Assembly (NCBI GenBank): GCA_023423835.1
Contig: JAFAEW010000103.1
Location: 1 to 64,000 of the forward strand
Reading direction: 5' to 3'
DNA from: Bacteroidota bacterium
Lineage (GTDB): Bacteria; Bacteroidota; Bacteroidia; Chitinophagales; Chitinophagaceae
Length of the DNA stretch: 64,000 nucleotides
The notes beneath the pieces are model-generated. The model was not told the origin of the DNA and made no database searches. It saw nothing but the letters and a program-made list of their open reading frames with translations. Shown here in pieces: positions 17,975 through 26,939 of this stretch. A program made the translations under genes and the position numbers. Within the stretch, counting starts at the first letter, position 1; each line of letters begins with the position of its first letter.

Positions 17975-18343
17975 ATGGAGATCAGTCTCACAGGCTTATT
18001 ATTTCATGCTTTTCATGGATTATATGAGGAGGAAAAAAAACTGGGAGGAGACTTTGAAGTAAACCTGACGGTTTCGTTCCATCCCATAAAATTTCCGGTT
18101 ATTCAGCTCGAGGAAACCATCGATTACAGCCGCTTATACAACCTTGTAACGGAAGTGATGACTATTCCGCAACCGCTAATTGAAACGGTTATGATCTCGC
18201 TTTCGAAAAAAATTTTCGATACATTTTCAATTGCGGAGACGGTTCAGATTTCAATCACCAAAATTAATCCGCCGATCATTGCTTTTCAGGGAAGAACCAC
18301 TGTTTCTGCAACCTTGCAAAGAAATCAATTAAACATTTTGTAA
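17975..18343 (+). CDS. folB: Dihydroneopterin aldolase
   Basis: A 122-residue protein starting MEISLTGLLFHAFHGLYEEEK, with the conserved GxxxFHGxxxEE pattern that includes the active-site glutamate. An ETIDYSRLY segment follows, then a lysine in ISITKINPP near the C-terminus. It converts dihydroneopterin to 6-hydroxymethyl-dihydropterin and glycolaldehyde in folate synthesis and forms a toroidal oligomer in the family. It starts 11 bp after trxB, and its TAA overlaps the next gene's ATG by one base (TAATG), so expression is linked to both neighbours. Confidence 0.93.
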   Translation: MEISLTGLLFHAFHGLYEEEKKLGGDFEVNLTVSFHPIKFPVIQLEETIDYSRLYNLVTEVMTIPQPLIETVMISLSKKIFDTFSIAETVQISITKINPPIIAFQGRTTVSATLQRNQLNIL

Positions 18344-19098
18344 TGATGAAAGCCTTCCTACCTCTCCTGTTGTTGTTTTATTTCACCGCCACATTTGCAC
18401 AGGATACGAAACTACTTTTGAAAGAAGCTTCTAATGAGGAAAAAAATCTGAATGAATCAGCGGCCTTTGATAAATACCGGGCAGCGGTTGCCATTGATTC
18501 AAATAATATAGAAGCGCTTATACATTTATCGGCGATTTCGCTGGCAAGAGGAATTCGTTCGTCAGACAAAAAAGAAAAGGATAATCAGTTTCAACAATCG
18601 CTGCAGTTTGCCAACCTGGCAGTCTCAGCGCATGAAACGAATTCCGACGCGCAGACAGCCGCCTCTCTCGCCAATCAATATTTAGCTTCCGTTGCAAATA
18701 ACAATAAGGTAATGGCTGATTATTTAAAGACGGCCATTGGAGAAGCAGAAAAAGGATTTGCACTTAATGAGGAAAATGGATACGCAGCCTACGCCCTCGG
18801 ACACCTGCATTTTCAACTCGTGCAGTTACCCGGTGTAAAAAGATCGATCCTGAATAATATTTACACTGAAAATTTCAAAGGAAATATCGACAGTGCAATA
18901 TATTACTTTGAACGATCACGGTCACTACTGCCCTATTTTGTTCGAAACCACCTCGAGCTGGCAAAGGCGTACAACTATAATAATGAGCCGGCAAAAGTCA
19001 TTGAAATTCTTAATAAACTAATAAAACTTCCTAACCGCACAGTTGATGACAAAGCACTGAAATCAGAAGGAGAACGACTGTTAAAAAGCATGTTGTAA
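18343..19098 (+). CDS. Exported TPR-like protein of unknown function
   Basis: A 251-residue protein with a signal peptide (MMKAFLPLLLLFYFTATFAQ, cut after about residue 19). The body is alpha-helical, with tetratricopeptide-like repeats: AFDKYRAAVAIDSNNIEALIH, a central helical pair, AAYALGHLHFQL and AIYYFERSRSLLPYFVRNH. Such proteins usually act as scaffolds in the periplasm. It begins inside the folB stop codon, showing translational coupling. A second ATG directly after the first (18346) is equally possible. No specific function can be assigned. Confidence 0.8.
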   Translation: MMKAFLPLLLLFYFTATFAQDTKLLLKEASNEEKNLNESAAFDKYRAAVAIDSNNIEALIHLSAISLARGIRSSDKKEKDNQFQQSLQFANLAVSAHETNSDAQTAASLANQYLASVANNNKVMADYLKTAIGEAEKGFALNEENGYAAYALGHLHFQLVQLPGVKRSILNNIYTENFKGNIDSAIYYFERSRSLLPYFVRNHLELAKAYNYNNEPAKVIEILNKLIKLPNRTVDDKALKSEGERLLKSML

Positions 19099-19208
19099 AG
19101 TTTTGTCCCTTTGCTCTTCTTTCTGCTTTTTCTTTAAATAAACATGGATCTCCGGATTTTGCACATTTGTTGATATAATAGCATTTAAATAAAATCAACA
19201 TTTGGACG

Positions 19209-20000
19209 ATGGACAAAAAAATCGGCGATATCTATGATCTGGCGCATGACTGGCTATTGAATTACGGGCCAAAAATTTTGATTGCAATTGTTATATTAAT
19301 TGTAGGTGAATGGGTAATCCGTATCATCCGGAAACAGCTCAGTAAGGCGCTCGACAAACCGCGGCTCGATTCTATCAGACCTTTTCTGCTTGGGCTCATA
19401 AATATCGCGATGCAACTGATGCTTTTGCTGGTGATCATGCCAATTCTGGGCATCAAAATGACCGTGTTTACGGCGCTATTCGCGGCGATGGGCGTTGCTG
19501 CCGGCCTGGCGCTTTCGGGCACGCTGCAAAATTTCGCAAGCGGTATTCTGATATTAATGCTGAGGCCCTACAAAACCGGTGATAACATCATCACACAGGG
19601 CCAGGAAGGAACTGTTTCTTCCATCCAGCTGTTTTACACAGTCGTTACTTCTTTTGATAATAAAACCATCATTGTTCCCAACAGCAAACTTTCCAACGAG
19701 GTAATCTTTAATCTCAGCCGGAAAGGAACGAGAAGAATAGATATTGAACTGAAGTTTAATTACGGGATCGATTTTGAACAGCTAAAGGAAATTGTGTCGA
19801 AAACAATTTTAAGCAGTACACAACTGCTCCCTGTTCCAAAACACCGCGTAGCCATTTCGTCGCTCGAAACCGACGGCTATAAAGTGATGATCAATGCGTG
19901 GGCATTGGCCCATCATTTTGTTGACACCAAATACGAACTCAACAAAAGGATTATGGAAGACCTGAAGAAAGGCGGCGTTAAGCTGCCGGGTATGACATAA
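19209..20000 (+). CDS. MscS-family mechanosensitive ion channel
   Basis: A 263-residue small-conductance channel. Three transmembrane helices are visible at about 17-38, 58-80 and 85-110. The pore-lining helix is rich in A and G (AAMGVAAGLALSGTLQNFASGI), followed by the conserved LRPYKTGD turn and the beta domain with VPNSKL. It opens under membrane tension to release solutes during osmotic downshock. It stands alone, 110 bp after the TPR gene and 40 bp before the hydrolase gene on the same strand. Length and topology match the E. coli MscS type. Confidence 0.95.
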   Translation: MDKKIGDIYDLAHDWLLNYGPKILIAIVILIVGEWVIRIIRKQLSKALDKPRLDSIRPFLLGLINIAMQLMLLLVIMPILGIKMTVFTALFAAMGVAAGLALSGTLQNFASGILILMLRPYKTGDNIITQGQEGTVSSIQLFYTVVTSFDNKTIIVPNSKLSNEVIFNLSRKGTRRIDIELKFNYGIDFEQLKEIVSKTILSSTQLLPVPKHRVAISSLETDGYKVMINAWALAHHFVDTKYELNKRIMEDLKKGGVKLPGMT

Positions 20001-20040
20001 GGAATATGAAAGCATTTTTCCTATCTTTAAATCAAAAACT

Positions 20041-20952
20041 ATGAATTACATAGAAACCTCCTCTCAGGAAAACGGCCGTCCGGTAAAACTCGCTTATTCC
20101 GATCATGGCAGCGGCGATCCGGTTTTGTTGATACATGGCTGGCCTATGAATAAACAGATGTGGGAATACCAGGTTGAACCGCTCGTTAATGCCGGATACC
20201 GCGTGATTGCCTATGACCGGCGTGGTTTTGGAGAATCCGACAAACCGTGGGACGGCTATGATTACAATACCCTCACAGAAGATCTCCGCAGTTTAATTGT
20301 ACAGCTCAATCTGTCTGACATTACGCTTGTTGGATTTTCAATGGGCGGAGGTGAAGTGGCAAGATATTTTGGAAAATATAATGGCGAGGGCATCTCTAAA
20401 GTGGTCCTGATATCGAGTATTCTTCCACAATTGCTGCAAACCCAATCAAACCCCGATGGCGTCACACCCGATCTTGTAAACGATATGATGGGGCAAATGA
20501 ATGAAGATCGTCCGCATTTTCTCGAGGCTTTCGGAAAGGCTTTTTTTGGCGTCAACCTGATCAGCCATCCGGTGAGCAATGCTTCGCTCGAATATTACCG
20601 TACGTTAACCGCGAGTGCCACACACCGGGCAACAATGCAATGTATGGACTCGTGGGCTTATACGGATTTCATCGAAGACACGAAAAAAATCAGCGTTCCA
20701 ACGCTGCTGATCCACGGAGATAACGATAAAACCGTTCCGCTTGAAATCAGTTCCGGGCGCGCAGTAAAATTGATTCCGGGTGGCCAGTTGCTCGTGTATA
20801 AAGGCGCTCCGCACGGTCTGTACTTTACCGAAAAATCGAGGTTGAATCGCGATCTGGTGTCTTTCATAACCCGTGGAACTTTTTCTACAGATGATCTCCC
20901 GCCGGAGGGATATGATATTCTCCCGAGCAATGAGCCATTGATAACGAGATAA
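20041..20952 (+). CDS. Alpha/beta hydrolase (non-haem chloroperoxidase/arylesterase-like)
   Basis: A 303-residue hydrolase. The oxyanion region is LIHGWPMN, the nucleophile serine sits in GFSMGGGE, the acid is the aspartate in IHGDNDKTVP and the histidine is in GAPHGLY. These features match the cofactor-free haloperoxidase/arylesterase group, normally about 275 residues. Here about 25 extra residues (from FSTDDLPPEGYD) follow the usual C-terminus, as a short unrecognised tail. TATCTTTA at 20022-20029 is close to the TAnnTTTG element. The natural substrate is not known; esterase or perhydrolase activity is the family expectation. Confidence 0.88.
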   Translation: MNYIETSSQENGRPVKLAYSDHGSGDPVLLIHGWPMNKQMWEYQVEPLVNAGYRVIAYDRRGFGESDKPWDGYDYNTLTEDLRSLIVQLNLSDITLVGFSMGGGEVARYFGKYNGEGISKVVLISSILPQLLQTQSNPDGVTPDLVNDMMGQMNEDRPHFLEAFGKAFFGVNLISHPVSNASLEYYRTLTASATHRATMQCMDSWAYTDFIEDTKKISVPTLLIHGDNDKTVPLEISSGRAVKLIPGGQLLVYKGAPHGLYFTEKSRLNRDLVSFITRGTFSTDDLPPEGYDILPSNEPLITR

Positions 20953-21035
20953 ACAACGAAACTAACAGGTATGATTTTTTTGGCAGGCTTTTAGTTTTAT
21001 AAAAGTAAATTCATCACCTCAAAATTTTTTAATCT

Positions 21036-21311
21036 ATGAGAATACAATCATTTATTAACGGAATGCTTGTTGGACTAATGATCGGGATCTTATACGCCCC
21101 GGAAAGCGGTCAGCAAACCCGCCGAAAGATATCACGAAAAGCCTCAAATCTGAAAGATTCACTTGAAGACACTTACGACGATTTTAAAGAAGGAGTAGCA
21201 GATGAATTTGATCGTGTAAAAAATAAAGCTGAAAACCTGGTAAACAAAGGCGAAAGATATATGGGCGATAATGCCGGTTCTACCGGCGGGACCGGAAATA
21301 TGTACCGGTAA
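21036..21311 (+). CDS. YtxH domain-containing protein
   Basis: A 91-residue protein: an N-terminal glycine-containing hydrophobic segment (FINGMLVGLMIGILYAPESG), then an amphipathic helical stretch rich in K, E and D and a Gly/Thr-rich tail. This is the YtxH pattern, small membrane-anchored proteins often linked to general stress. It is followed 21 bp later by a strong terminator hairpin shared with the convergent gcvP gene. The molecular function of the family is not established. Confidence 0.85.
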   Translation: MRIQSFINGMLVGLMIGILYAPESGQQTRRKISRKASNLKDSLEDTYDDFKEGVADEFDRVKNKAENLVNKGERYMGDNAGSTGGTGNMYR

Positions 21312-21332
21312 ACCCATCACGTAAACGAAACT

Positions 21333-21364
21333 AAAAGACCTCTGTTTTTCAAGAGGTCTTTTTT
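21333..21364. terminator. Bidirectional intrinsic terminator
   Basis: An 11-bp perfect stem, AAAAGACCTCT paired with AGAGGTCTTTT, closes an 8-nt loop and carries A and T runs on its two sides. It sits between the convergent YtxH gene and gcvP and can end both transcripts. Confidence 0.85.
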
Positions 21365-21383
21365 ATAAATATCATCGAAGAAA

Positions 21384-24278
21384 TTATGCTTCCTGATCTG
21401 AATAGCTGCTCACCGGTTCGCAGGTACAAATAAGATTGCGGTCTCCGACTGTATTATTGATCCTCGAAACACTCGGCCAAAACTTATTTTGTGTTACATA
21501 ATAAAGCGGAAAAGCGGCTTTTTCCCTTGAATAACTTCTGTTCCAGGTTTCGCTGATGACAACCAACTGCGTGTGCGGAGCATTTTTCAACACATTATCC
21601 TTTTTATCCGCCAGGCCCTCTTCAATCTCTCTTATTTCACCACGAATGGTAAGCAGTGCATTACAAAAGCGGTCCAGTTCACCCTTGTCTTCACTTTCTG
21701 TTGGTTCAATCATGATGGTTCCGGGAACGGGAAAGCTCATGGTAGGCGCGTGAAATCCAAAATCCATCAATCTTTTGGCAACATCCTCCGCTTCAACCTC
21801 AGCCGATTTCTTGAACGGACGAAGATCCACGATAAACTCATGGGCGCAGGTACCCTTGCTTCCTGTGTACAGAATCTCAAAATCTTTTTTCAGGGAAGCA
21901 TACATATAGTTGGCGTTCAGAATTGCATATTCAGAAGCTGCTTTCAGCCCTTCCGGTCCAAGTAATCTTATATACGCATAGGAAATGAGTAAGATGCTTG
22001 CCGATCCATAAGGAGCGGCACTCACTGCATGGGCCGGAGATAAAGACTGCATGCCTTTATCCTTCTCAAAGATTACATGTCCGGGTAAAAACGGACTCAA
22101 ATGTTTTGCCACGCAGATAGGGCCCATTCCGGGTCCGCCTCCTCCGTGAGGGATGGCAAAGGTTTTATGAAGATTCAAATGACAAACATCCGCATTGATC
22201 ATGCCCGGGCCCGATAGTCCCACCTGCGCATTCATATTTGCACCATCCATATACACCTGCCCGCCGAACTCATGCACGGTTGCAGTAATCTCTTTAACCG
22301 ATTCTTCGAATACACCGTAGGTGCTCGGATAAGTAAGCATAATACCTGCAAGGTTTTCGGCATGCTGGGCCGCTTTCGCTTTCAGATCCTCCACATCAAT
22401 ATAGCCGTTGGGAAGTGCTTTAATGACCACCACTTTCATCCCAGCCATCACCGCACTGGCCGGATTCGTTCCATGCGCTGAAATGGGAATCAGCATCACA
22501 TTTCGATGTCCTTCTCCCCTGCTTTCGTGATACGCTTTTATTGTCAATAATCCTGAATATTCGCCCTGAGCGCCGCTGTTGGGCTGCAAACTGCACGCAT
22601 CGAGACCGGTAATTTCACAGAGATATGCACTCAACTCGTGCACAATCTGCAAATATCCCTCTGCCTGCGATGCCGGAACGAATGGATGCATCCTGCTCCA
22701 ATGGTTCCAGGAGAGTGGAATCATTTCGGTGGCGGCATTCAACTTCATGGTGCAGCTTCCGAGTGAAATCATGGAGGTGTTTAAAGACAGATCTTTATTT
22801 TCGAGCATCTTCATATACCGCATCATCTGGGTTTCGCTGTGATGGGTATTAAACACAGGATGGGTTAAAAATTCAGATCCACGCAGCAGCGAACGGGGAA
22901 TATGATCGAGCTGGTCTTCGTCATTGATCTGAAAGGATACAGGATCAACATCGTTTTCAAAACAATTTATAAGATCGTAAAGATCGGCAATGGAAGTAGT
23001 TTCGTCCAGAGAAATGCCGATCATTGACTTATCAAAATAACGGAGATTTATTTTTTGACGTACCGCCTTTTCGCGGATAGTGCTGACATCGTTTGTTTTA
23101 ATTGTAATAGTATCGAAAAATCTGTTTGACACTAGTTCATATCCTCTTTCTGCAATGGCATCGGCCACCACCCGGGTGAGTAAAGCCACCCTCTTTGCGA
23201 TATTCTTCAATCCGTTGGGACCATGATAAACCGCATACATCGCGGCCATATTTGCCAGTAATGCCTGCGCCGTGCAGATGTTTGAAGTGGCTTTTTCCCG
23301 CTTAATATGCTGTTCCCTGGTTTGTAAAGCCATCCGCAATGCACGTTTTCCTTCGGCATCTACGCTAACGCCGATGATACGTCCGGGGATATTCCTTTTG
23401 AAATTTTCCGTTGTCGAGAAGAAGGCTGCATGCGGTCCGCCAAATCCTAATGGAACGCCGAATCTCTGAGCGGATCCAACCGCCACATCGGCCCCTAATT
23501 CACCCGGAGGGGTAAGTAAGGTTAAGGCGAGCAGATCCGTTGCCATTACCACGTGTCCTCCAACCGAATGTACCTGCTCAATAAAGTGCCGGTAATCTTC
23601 AATGGATCCGAAATCGTCTGGATATTGAACAATGGCGCCGCTATAACTTGAGTCGAACTTAGCAGATTGGTAATCGCCAAAAACCAGTTCAATTCCAACC
23701 GGCCGCGCCCGGGTAATTAAAACGTCTTTTGTTTGAGGGAAAATTGCGTTATCGACAAAGAATTTCGGTCTCTCAATTTTATCACCCTTGTTTACAAAAT
23801 GAAACAACATCGACATTGCTTCCGCAGCAGCCGTTGCTTCATCTAACAAAGAGGCATTTGCAATGGGAAGTCCGGTGAGGTCACTCACCATGGTCTGAAA
23901 ATTCAGCAGACTTTCCAACCTGCCCTGCGAAATTTCTGCCTGGTAAGGCGTGTATTGTGTGTACCAGCCGGGATTTTCAAACAGATTTCTTAAGATTACC
24001 GAAGGCGTGATCGTATCGTAATAACCCTGGCCGATGTAAGTTTTAAAAACCTTATTCAGAAGACTCACCTCTTTGAGGTGTTTCAGATATTCGTGTTCAC
24101 TCATTGACGGCGGCAGATCCAGTTCTTTCTGCATTCTGATGGAGGAAGGAACCGTACGGTCAATCAGTTCTTCCAATGAATCAACGCCAATGGTTTTCAG
24201 CATTTCCTGCTTTTCATCAGGAGTAATACCAATGTGTCTGCCAATAAATTCCGCAGACTCCTTCTCGAATAAATTCAT
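21384..24278 (-). CDS. gcvP: Glycine dehydrogenase (decarboxylating), P protein
   Basis: A single-chain P protein of about 964 residues. The start at 24278 (MNLFEKESAEFIGRHIG) matches the family; an in-frame TTG at 24338 would add 20 unrelated residues. Two homologous halves are present: the N-terminal half binds the T. and H-protein interface, with TPYQAEISQGRLESLLNFQ. The C-terminal half carries the pyridoxal phosphate lysine in HLNLHKTFAIPHGGGGPG. It decarboxylates glycine and loads the aminomethyl group on lipoyl GcvH in one-carbon metabolism. It follows fabH on the same strand after 162 bp. No glycine riboswitch was recognised upstream. Confidence 0.97.
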   Translation of the reverse strand: MNLFEKESAEFIGRHIGITPDEKQEMLKTIGVDSLEELIDRTVPSSIRMQKELDLPPSMSEHEYLKHLKEVSLLNKVFKTYIGQGYYDTITPSVILRNLFENPGWYTQYTPYQAEISQGRLESLLNFQTMVSDLTGLPIANASLLDEATAAAEAMSMLFHFVNKGDKIERPKFFVDNAIFPQTKDVLITRARPVGIELVFGDYQSAKFDSSYSGAIVQYPDDFGSIEDYRHFIEQVHSVGGHVVMATDLLALTLLTPPGELGADVAVGSAQRFGVPLGFGGPHAAFFSTTENFKRNIPGRIIGVSVDAEGKRALRMALQTREQHIKREKATSNICTAQALLANMAAMYAVYHGPNGLKNIAKRVALLTRVVADAIAERGYELVSNRFFDTITIKTNDVSTIREKAVRQKINLRYFDKSMIGISLDETTSIADLYDLINCFENDVDPVSFQINDEDQLDHIPRSLLRGSEFLTHPVFNTHHSETQMMRYMKMLENKDLSLNTSMISLGSCTMKLNAATEMIPLSWNHWSRMHPFVPASQAEGYLQIVHELSAYLCEITGLDACSLQPNSGAQGEYSGLLTIKAYHESRGEGHRNVMLIPISAHGTNPASAVMAGMKVVVIKALPNGYIDVEDLKAKAAQHAENLAGIMLTYPSTYGVFEESVKEITATVHEFGGQVYMDGANMNAQVGLSGPGMINADVCHLNLHKTFAIPHGGGGPGMGPICVAKHLSPFLPGHVIFEKDKGMQSLSPAHAVSAAPYGSASILLISYAYIRLLGPEGLKAASEYAILNANYMYASLKKDFEILYTGSKGTCAHEFIVDLRPFKKSAEVEAEDVAKRLMDFGFHAPTMSFPVPGTIMIEPTESEDKGELDRFCNALLTIRGEIREIEEGLADKKDNVLKNAPHTQLVVISETWNRSYSREKAAFPLYYVTQNKFWPSVSRINNTVGDRNLICTCEPVSSYSDQEA

Positions 24279-24440
24279 TCTTGAAAATTGAAAATTTATA
24301 AAGTGCGGCAAAGGTAAAAAGCTTAGATGATATTGCAAGAGATGTAATCTTCTTTGACGAAAGTTTACGTGAAAAACATCTGATGGCTGCCGGCAGCTTC
24401 CCCACAGGCAGCTTCTTCTTTGCAGGCGACGCCAAACCGG

Positions 24441-25487
24441 TTACCAACGCAGGAGTGCGCTTGCCCACGTAAACCCGCTGCCAAAGGCCGCCAGGCAGAG
24501 AAGGTCGTTTTCCTTTACTTTTCCTTCTTCCCAGGCTTCGTTTAACGCGATTGGGATAGAAGCGGCCGTGGTATTTCCATATTTCTGGATATTATTGAAA
24601 ACCTGTTCATCCCTTAGTCCGAGCTTTTTCTGCACAAACTGGCTTATTCTCAGATTGGCCTGATGAGGAATCAACAGATCAAGGTCTTTTGGACTGTAAC
24701 CGTTGGTGCATAAGGCTTCCATAACGACTTCCGGAAATTTCTCAACGGCTTTTCTGAAGACAGTTTGTCCATCCATCGTGGGAGCGAAATCCTTCATTTC
24801 TGCAACTTCCTCCGGAATGAATGCTCCTCCGAAGGGGATGGCGGGCGCTTTATAGGAAATTCCGCCATGAATTCCTCCATGAAAGCCGGGATTTTGCATA
24901 GAAAGCAATTCCGCATCACTGCCATCGCTGTGCAGATGCGTGCTTAAAACGCCCTGTCCCTGCTTTTCGGTCGGTTGCAAAACCACTGCTCCGGCCCCAT
25001 CTCCGAAAATGACCGAAACATGCCGGCTCTTGTTTGAAAAATCCAATCCAAACGACTGTACTTCTGATCCCACGAGCAGAATGTTTTTATACATACCGGT
25101 TTTAATAAACTGATCCGCAACACTCAGGCCATAAATAAAACCGCTGCACTGATTGCGGACATCTAATGCGCCGATCGAACGCATTTTCATTGCCCGCTGC
25201 AGTAAAACGCCGCAGCCGGGAAAAAAATAATCCGGACTAAGCGTGGCAAAAATGATGAAGTCAACATCCTCCACGGTAATGTTTGCACGGTCAATAGCAA
25301 TCTGCGCGGCTTTCACGCCCAATGTAGTGCTTGTTTCCTCAAATCTTTTGGCATAATGACGTTTGCGAATTCCGGTTCTTTCAGTGATCCAGGAATCTGA
25401 AGTGTCAAGGATTTTTTCCAACTCAAAGTTGTCAACTGTTTGGGAAGGGATGTAACATCCAATTCCTCCAATTCGGGTATTAGGCAT
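24441..25487 (-). CDS. fabH: 3-oxoacyl-ACP synthase III (KAS III)
   Basis: A 348-residue thiolase-fold enzyme. The catalytic triad is visible: C114 in VRNQCSGF, the histidine in LIPHQANLRI and the asparagine in KYGNTTAAS. It condenses acetyl- or branched acyl-CoA with malonyl-ACP to start fatty acid synthesis. It is slightly longer than E. coli FabH (317), as is usual for one of the Bacteroidota paralogues, so a role in a special acyl chain or secondary product cannot be excluded. It is divergent from mqnE and has a candidate -7 element at 25510-25517. Confidence 0.9.
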   Translation of the reverse strand: MPNTRIGGIGCYIPSQTVDNFELEKILDTSDSWITERTGIRKRHYAKRFEETSTTLGVKAAQIAIDRANITVEDVDFIIFATLSPDYFFPGCGVLLQRAMKMRSIGALDVRNQCSGFIYGLSVADQFIKTGMYKNILLVGSEVQSFGLDFSNKSRHVSVIFGDGAGAVVLQPTEKQGQGVLSTHLHSDGSDAELLSMQNPGFHGGIHGGISYKAPAIPFGGAFIPEEVAEMKDFAPTMDGQTVFRKAVEKFPEVVMEALCTNGYSPKDLDLLIPHQANLRISQFVQKKLGLRDEQVFNNIQKYGNTTAASIPIALNEAWEEGKVKENDLLCLAAFGSGFTWASALLRW

Positions 25488-25509
25488 GATAGCAATCGTT
25501 TTTGGAAGA

Positions 25510-25517
25510 CAAACATA
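25510..25517 (-). promoter_or_regulatory. Candidate -7 element for fabH
   Basis: The minus strand reads TATGTTTG, a full match to TAnnTTTG, 23 bp before the fabH ATG. A transcript starting about 7 nt downstream would have a leader of about 16 nt. No clear -33 TTTG is seen. Confidence 0.4.
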
Positions 25518-25564
25518 AGGTTTTTTTAAATATTAAATAAAAATTAAAAAAGAAATTTTTGTAC

Positions 25565-25597
25565 AAAAAAAAACCGGCGAGGAAAATCCTCAACCGG
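25565..25597 (-). terminator. Minus-strand intrinsic terminator in the fabH-mqnE divergent region
   Basis: CCGG (25574-25577) pairs with CCGG (25594-25597), and GAGGA (25579-25583) with TCCTC (25587-25591) over a 3-nt loop. On the minus strand the hairpin is followed by nine T residues (25573-25565). There is no gene upstream on that strand, so it would end an unannotated minus-strand transcript or act as an attenuator ahead of fabH. Confidence 0.6.
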
Positions 25598-25735
25598 CGC
25601 GGTGTTTTTGATAGGTTGGCAATATTTTAAAAAAATCAACGGCCAATTTTATGCAATTCAGCCAAAAATCTACGCGTCCAATCAACTATTATCATGCCAA
25701 AATAAGTCTCTAAAACAGATTTAATTTCAATTAGA

Positions 25736-25743
25736 TAACTTTG
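25736..25743 (+). promoter_or_regulatory. Candidate -7 element for mqnE
   Basis: TAACTTTG matches TAnnTTTG and ends 20 bp before the mqnE ATG. No well-placed -33 element is visible, so support is weak. Confidence 0.3.
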
Positions 25744-25763
25744 ATTTTCTAAAGAGAAAAATC

Positions 25764-26912
25764 ATGGGTATTCCGGTTGAAATAATTGTAGAATCTCATC
25801 CAGATAAGGGTCTGAGACGTATTGGTCATAAAGTACTAAACGGCGAACGTATCGGTTTTGAAGAAGGGATTTCGTTGTTCGAAAGAGGATCTATTGGATT
25901 TCTTGGCACTTTGGCAAATTGGAAACGGGAGCAATTACACGGTGACACTACCTATTTCAACCGTAACTTTCACATCGAACCCACCAACGTATGCGTTTTC
26001 TCCTGCCGCTTTTGCTCTTATTCACGCCTCTATTCACGCCGCGAAGAAGGATGGGAATTGAGTATCGATCAAATGATGCATATTATCAAAAGCTATGACC
26101 ATAGGCCGGTTACGGAAGTGCACATTGTAGGAGGCGTACATCCTAAATTGAATCTTGCATTTTTTACGGAACTTATGCGACAGATAAAACAACATCGTCC
26201 TGACCTGCATATCAAAGGTTATACGGCGGTGGAACTGGATTATATGTTTCGAAAAGCAAAGGTTTCGGTTGAAGAAGGAATGCGGATTTTACACGAAGCC
26301 GGTCTCGATTCCTTGCCCGGCGGTGGGGCTGAAATTTTTCATCCGGAAATTCGCCAAAAAATCTGCGCGGACAAGGTAGATGCAGAAGGATGGCTCGCCA
26401 TTCACGAAGCGGCACACAAACTTGGGATGCATTCCAATGCAACCATGCTTTTTGGGCATATTGAAAAGCCCGAACACCTGATCGACCATATGGAAAAACT
26501 GAGACAACTGCAGGATCAAACCCATGGCTTCAACACCTTCATTCCCCTCAAATTTAGGAATAAGAATAATGATATGTCGAATGTAAGAGAAACGACGCTC
26601 GTTGAGGATATGCGACTCTATGCAGTTTCCCGGCTTTACCTCGATAACTTTCCGCATCTTAAAGCCTACTGGCCGATGCTTGGCCGACAAAACGCACAGC
26701 TTTCACTTTCCTTCGGCGTCAATGATCTTGATGGAACAATCGATGATACTACTAAAATTTATTCCATGGCCGGAAGTGAGGAACAAAAGCCGTCTTTATC
26801 CACCGCTGAACTTGTAACCCTCATCAAACAGGCAAAAAGAAAACCGGTTGAAAGGGATACTCTGTACAATCTGGTCAGGGATTATTCCGCGGAAGAGGTA
26901 TTGCCAAATTAA
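25764..26912 (+). CDS. mqnE: Aminofutalosine synthase (radical SAM)
   Basis: A 382-residue radical SAM enzyme with the cluster motif C77-x3-C81-x2-C84 in NVCVFSCRFCSYS. It also has the GGVHP segment, LPGGGAEIF and a C-terminal half typical of the MqnE/MqnC family. The surrounding IEPTN..VF..RFCSYSR pattern fits MqnE (adds SAM-derived radical to the chorismate-derived enolpyruvyl benzoate to give aminofutalosine) better than the cyclase MqnC, which usually reads FCAFYR. It completes a set with mqnB and mqnD, though 9 kb away and not in one operon. It converges with the porin gene. Confidence 0.88.
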   Translation: MGIPVEIIVESHPDKGLRRIGHKVLNGERIGFEEGISLFERGSIGFLGTLANWKREQLHGDTTYFNRNFHIEPTNVCVFSCRFCSYSRLYSRREEGWELSIDQMMHIIKSYDHRPVTEVHIVGGVHPKLNLAFFTELMRQIKQHRPDLHIKGYTAVELDYMFRKAKVSVEEGMRILHEAGLDSLPGGGAEIFHPEIRQKICADKVDAEGWLAIHEAAHKLGMHSNATMLFGHIEKPEHLIDHMEKLRQLQDQTHGFNTFIPLKFRNKNNDMSNVRETTLVEDMRLYAVSRLYLDNFPHLKAYWPMLGRQNAQLSLSFGVNDLDGTIDDTTKIYSMAGSEEQKPSLSTAELVTLIKQAKRKPVERDTLYNLVRDYSAEEVLPN

Positions 26913-26939
26913 CAGCGGGAAAGACGTGGAGTGATTTGA

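Noticed and set aside
24279..24440. Glycine riboswitch upstream of gcvP
   Set aside because: The region is short and holds a GCTGCCGGCAGC palindrome (24386-24397), but no glycine-aptamer core could be recognised.
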